Below, one piece after another: positions 14,765-16,412 of a DNA stretch of 16,412 bases. Location of the stretch: assembly GCF_001908105.1 (NCBI RefSeq), contig NZ_MKGQ01000048.1, positions 1 to 16,412 of the forward strand, given 5' to 3'. The notes beneath the pieces were generated by a model, which did not search any database, had not been told where the DNA came from, and saw only the letters and a list, made by a program, of their open reading frames with translations. The stretch is from Xenorhabdus eapokensis (GTDB lineage Bacteria > Pseudomonadota > Gammaproteobacteria > Enterobacterales > Enterobacteriaceae). The translations under genes were made by a program, and so were the position numbers. The stretch's first letter is position 1, and every line of letters starts with the position of its first letter.

Positions 14765-15089
14765 ATTAAATCCTTATAATATTTACGGATGGTTATTTGG
14801 TGCGAGTTTCACATATTTGGTTATTCTGAACAACTAAATCTTAACTAATTGAGATTCATTCGATATGGGAATTCCCATAACGGAACAATTAATACTCTAT
14901 GTTCAATAACGGGTCTGCGGAACCAAACTTCAAATATACACCTCACTGAACCAACCATCATCTTTCAAATTATAAGCCTTGCTATAGTCGTAATCCGATT
15001 GAGATTAAGATTTGAACTCAGTAAGGTTTCTGGTGAGTTAACAATAGGATGAAATGACCTTTATTAATAAATAATTAAGTGAGGTGTTT
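14765..15089. other. Spacer between two orphan genes
   Basis: No reliable gene. It includes a perfect 16-base palindrome TATGGGAATTCCCATA at 14864-14879 and a 38-codon leftward frame (14961-14845) with a poor start signal, which may be debris of a repeated element. The right end carries the ribosome-binding site of the next gene (GTGAGG five bases before 15090). Confidence 0.45.
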
Positions 15090-15530
15090 ATGTCTGACGT
15101 TAATAAGTTAGTCTGCCCGGCAGACGCTATGTTATGTTTTGATCTACTTTTAGGGCAAGATTCAGATACTCAATGGGGTTATTCAGTTGTGGTACCGGGA
15201 AAAGTTGGTGTTTTAACTGGACTGCAAACTAACACAGGTATCGAACATGTATTGTTGTTTTTTTATGATGAAACTTATCCTGATAAGCCTATGGTATGGT
15301 TGAATGTATTAACTAGTCAGGTTAGTTATCAGAGTATGAGGACATTACTCAAGAGAGACTTTTTGGTTACTGTTGATAACGTAAGCTATTCTCTTGGTGT
15401 TTCAGATGTTTTTGTAGATGACGAAAATCATTTATGTGCCGTTGGATATTCTGGCAATCAGGTGCATCAGTTAAGCAAAATCATGAAACAGATGGGCGAA
15501 ACCAAACATTTTTGCTTCAACTGGAAATAA
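15090..15530 (+). CDS. Hypothetical protein, 146 aa
   Basis: I do not recognise this protein. ATG at 15090 (MSDVNKLVCPADAMLC) is preferred over a GTG two codons earlier because GTGAGG lies five bases before it. The product looks like a compact mixed alpha/beta protein: WGYSVVVPGKVGVLTGLQ, HVLLFFYDETYPDKPMVWLNVL, a SMRTLLKRDF helix, then YSLGVSDVFVDDENHLCAVGYSG and a C-terminal helix QLSKIMKQMG. No signal peptide or membrane span; four cysteines are present. A terminator follows directly, so it is monocistronic. Size, soluble character and location would suit an immunity or antitoxin-like protein but this is only context. Confidence 0.65.
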   Translation: MSDVNKLVCPADAMLCFDLLLGQDSDTQWGYSVVVPGKVGVLTGLQTNTGIEHVLLFFYDETYPDKPMVWLNVLTSQVSYQSMRTLLKRDFLVTVDNVSYSLGVSDVFVDDENHLCAVGYSGNQVHQLSKIMKQMGETKHFCFNWK

Positions 15531-15547
15531 ATTTACACACTGAATTC

Positions 15548-15570
15548 AAGGCTACTTAATGTGGCCTTTT
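15548..15570 (+). terminator. Terminator after the 146-aa gene
   Basis: AAGGCTAC (15548-15555) pairs with GTGGCCTT (15561-15568), one wobble pair, loop TTAAT, followed by TTs. Confidence 0.75.
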
Positions 15571-15972
15571 CCTCGTGAAACTACCTTTAACTTATTGATA
15601 TCCCTTATCTTCTGCATGGTGCAGGTTTAGCGATATACCATCGTTCCACTTGAAACGGAGGCATGGAAATAAACTTTAATGACTTGTTGGGGTTAATGAA
15701 TCATCAATCTCAGAGGCTATCTAACCTTTGTCGGATAGCATCACTAACTAGAATCCTTACAATGGGAGTTTTCCGGTGGTGACATGACTGTTGGTTCTAC
15801 CCCTAATGCGACAGAACTCACACTTTTTCTTGCACTCTCTGTTAATGTGACAGAGCCGTGATTATTTCCCCGTATCACGGGAGATAATCAGCCACTATCA
15901 CCTTGCGAAGTGAGACTTGAAAGATAAGATGTATTCATTCAATAAAATTTACAACTATAGATGGATATTATT
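15571..15972. other. Long non-coding spacer with hairpins
   Basis: No supported gene in these 400 bases. It contains a hairpin GCTATC...GATAGC (about 15716-15739), two near-identical words TAATGCGACAGA and TAATGTGACAGA (15804-15815 and 15843-15854) and the large hairpin at 15859-15890. The right end should hold the promoter of the next gene. The length suggests either a regulated leader or remains of lost genes. Confidence 0.45.
15859..15890 (+). repeat. Imperfect inverted repeat, strong hairpin
   Basis: TGATTA pairs with TAATCA at the ends and TTTCCC with GGGAGA inside, continued by GT/AC around a three-base ATC loop, with one unpaired C and one G-T pair. There is no T-run after it, so it is more likely an RNA structure or protein site than a simple terminator. 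Confidence 0.5.
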
Positions 15973-16329
15973 ATGACTACGCAGACAACATCAACATATA
16001 ATTATGATTCTGTAACTAAATTTATGAAAAGTTATGGGGTAAACAATATTGAAGAATATAATGTAGTAGGTTTTTTTGAAAACATAGAAAACAAAAATGG
16101 AGAGATTGAGATTTTTTTTAAAGGCGGCGGTAATCATAACGACAATATAATTAACCTGCGTCCGGATATTAATAGTTATAATGGGTACACTAGCGAGAAA
16201 CTTTCTCTTGCAAGCGATGTTGATTGGTCTCCTTTTATGAAACATGCATATGCGACTACATTTGACAATGGAAGAATTGCTTTATTCTCTATATATGGAA
16301 ATGGTATAAATTATAAGTTGATCAGATAA
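15973..16329 (+). CDS. Hypothetical protein, 118 aa
   Basis: I do not recognise this protein. The second in-frame ATG (15973, MTTQTTSTYNYDSV) is chosen since TGGA lies about eight bases before it; the ATG at 15961 has no ribosome-binding site. It is rich in Asn, Tyr, Gly and Ser (FKGGGNHNDNIINL, DINSYNGYTSEK) and low in charge, without signal peptide or membrane spans, a composition typical of small beta-rich secreted, lectin-like or toxin proteins of insect-associated Enterobacterales. The base composition is more AT-rich than the core genes, suggesting acquisition. Function cannot be given. Confidence 0.6.
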   Translation: MTTQTTSTYNYDSVTKFMKSYGVNNIEEYNVVGFFENIENKNGEIEIFFKGGGNHNDNIINLRPDINSYNGYTSEKLSLASDVDWSPFMKHAYATTFDNGRIALFSIYGNGINYKLIR

Positions 16330-16343
16330 ACTATCTGCATTGG

Positions 16344-16352
16344 TGTTATAAT
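16344..16352 (+). promoter_or_regulatory. Extended -10 promoter near the window edge
   Basis: TGTTATAAT is a perfect extended -10 element. Transcription would start near 16359, about 24 bases before the possible start at 16383. Confidence 0.5.
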
Positions 16353-16382
16353 CGGTAATCAGATGACTTATTGCCTGTTCTT

Positions 16383-16412
16383 ATGAAATCGAATATCACA
16401 CTGTCTGAACCA
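16383..16412 (+). CDS. Possible start of a gene running off the window
   Basis: ATG at 16383 opens MKSNITLSEP and is still open at the last base. The extended -10 just upstream supports transcription, but no clear ribosome-binding site precedes the ATG and ten codons are too few to identify anything. Confidence 0.25.
   Translation, partial: MKSNITLSEP

Noticed and set aside
14845..14961. Leftward 38-codon frame (MMVGSVRCIFEVWFRR...)
   Set aside because: Weak start signal, very short and no recognised family; it may be repeat debris but cannot be supported as a gene.
15663..15782. 39-codon rightward frame starting MEINFNDLLG after GGAGG
   Set aside because: The GGAGG is only one base from the ATG, too close to act normally, and the product resembles nothing known.
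1..16412. CRISPR arrays or rRNA genes
   Set aside because: No regularly spaced direct repeats and no rRNA-like sequence were seen; the only repeats are the att copies and local hairpins.

Overview
The window comes from a gammaproteobacterium of the Enterobacterales. Gene content, gene order and the near-E. coli lengths of the core proteins point to the Morganellaceae, most likely a Photorhabdus- or Xenorhabdus-like symbiont or pathogen. That genus-level guess rests on overall protein character and on the mix of decayed prophage and accessory genes; it is an inference.

Layout. (1) Bases 1-4230 are a degraded prophage or genomic island next to the 3' end of ssrA. A 31-bp copy of the tmRNA 3' end (456-486, one mismatch) lies about 3.8 kb from the real one (4234-4264), as expected for integration into ssrA. 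Between the copies are a lysis cassette (P5-like protein, Rz, nested Rz1), an Acb2/Tad1-like anti-defence gene, an orphan 160-aa gene on the opposite strand, a structured non-coding region, a Bro-N antirepressor, an IS3-type transposase stub and the start of a gene cut off next to that stub. Several of these carry single in-frame stop codons. No integrase is visible between the two copies.

(2) Bases 4236-11405 are conserved core genome. ssrA (tmRNA) and smpB form the ribosome-rescue pair. Divergent from them are ratA and ratB. Then come bamE (outer-membrane assembly lipoprotein), recN (SOS double-strand-break repair, behind an array of LexA boxes), nadK, grpE (heat-shock nucleotide-exchange factor, behind a clear sigma-32 promoter), ung (uracil-DNA glycosylase) and grcA (glycyl-radical spare part, with a perfect FNR box near -41).

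(3) Between grcA and srmB sits a lipase-class-3-like gene (11542-12600). It has a sigma-28-like (flagellar) promoter, an N-terminal region that looks like a secretion leader, an in-frame TAG and a nine-G run in the nucleophile motif. srmB (DEAD-box ribosome-assembly helicase) follows on the opposite strand.

(4) From about 14100 to the end is a second accessory region. It holds a 27-codon integrase stub, a two-TM small membrane protein, two unrecognised small proteins (146 and 118 aa) and AT-rich, hairpin-containing spacers.

Taken together, a standard stress/quality-control core block is flanked on both sides by decaying mobile DNA. Within the core block SOS, heat-shock and anaerobic regulatory sites can be read directly.
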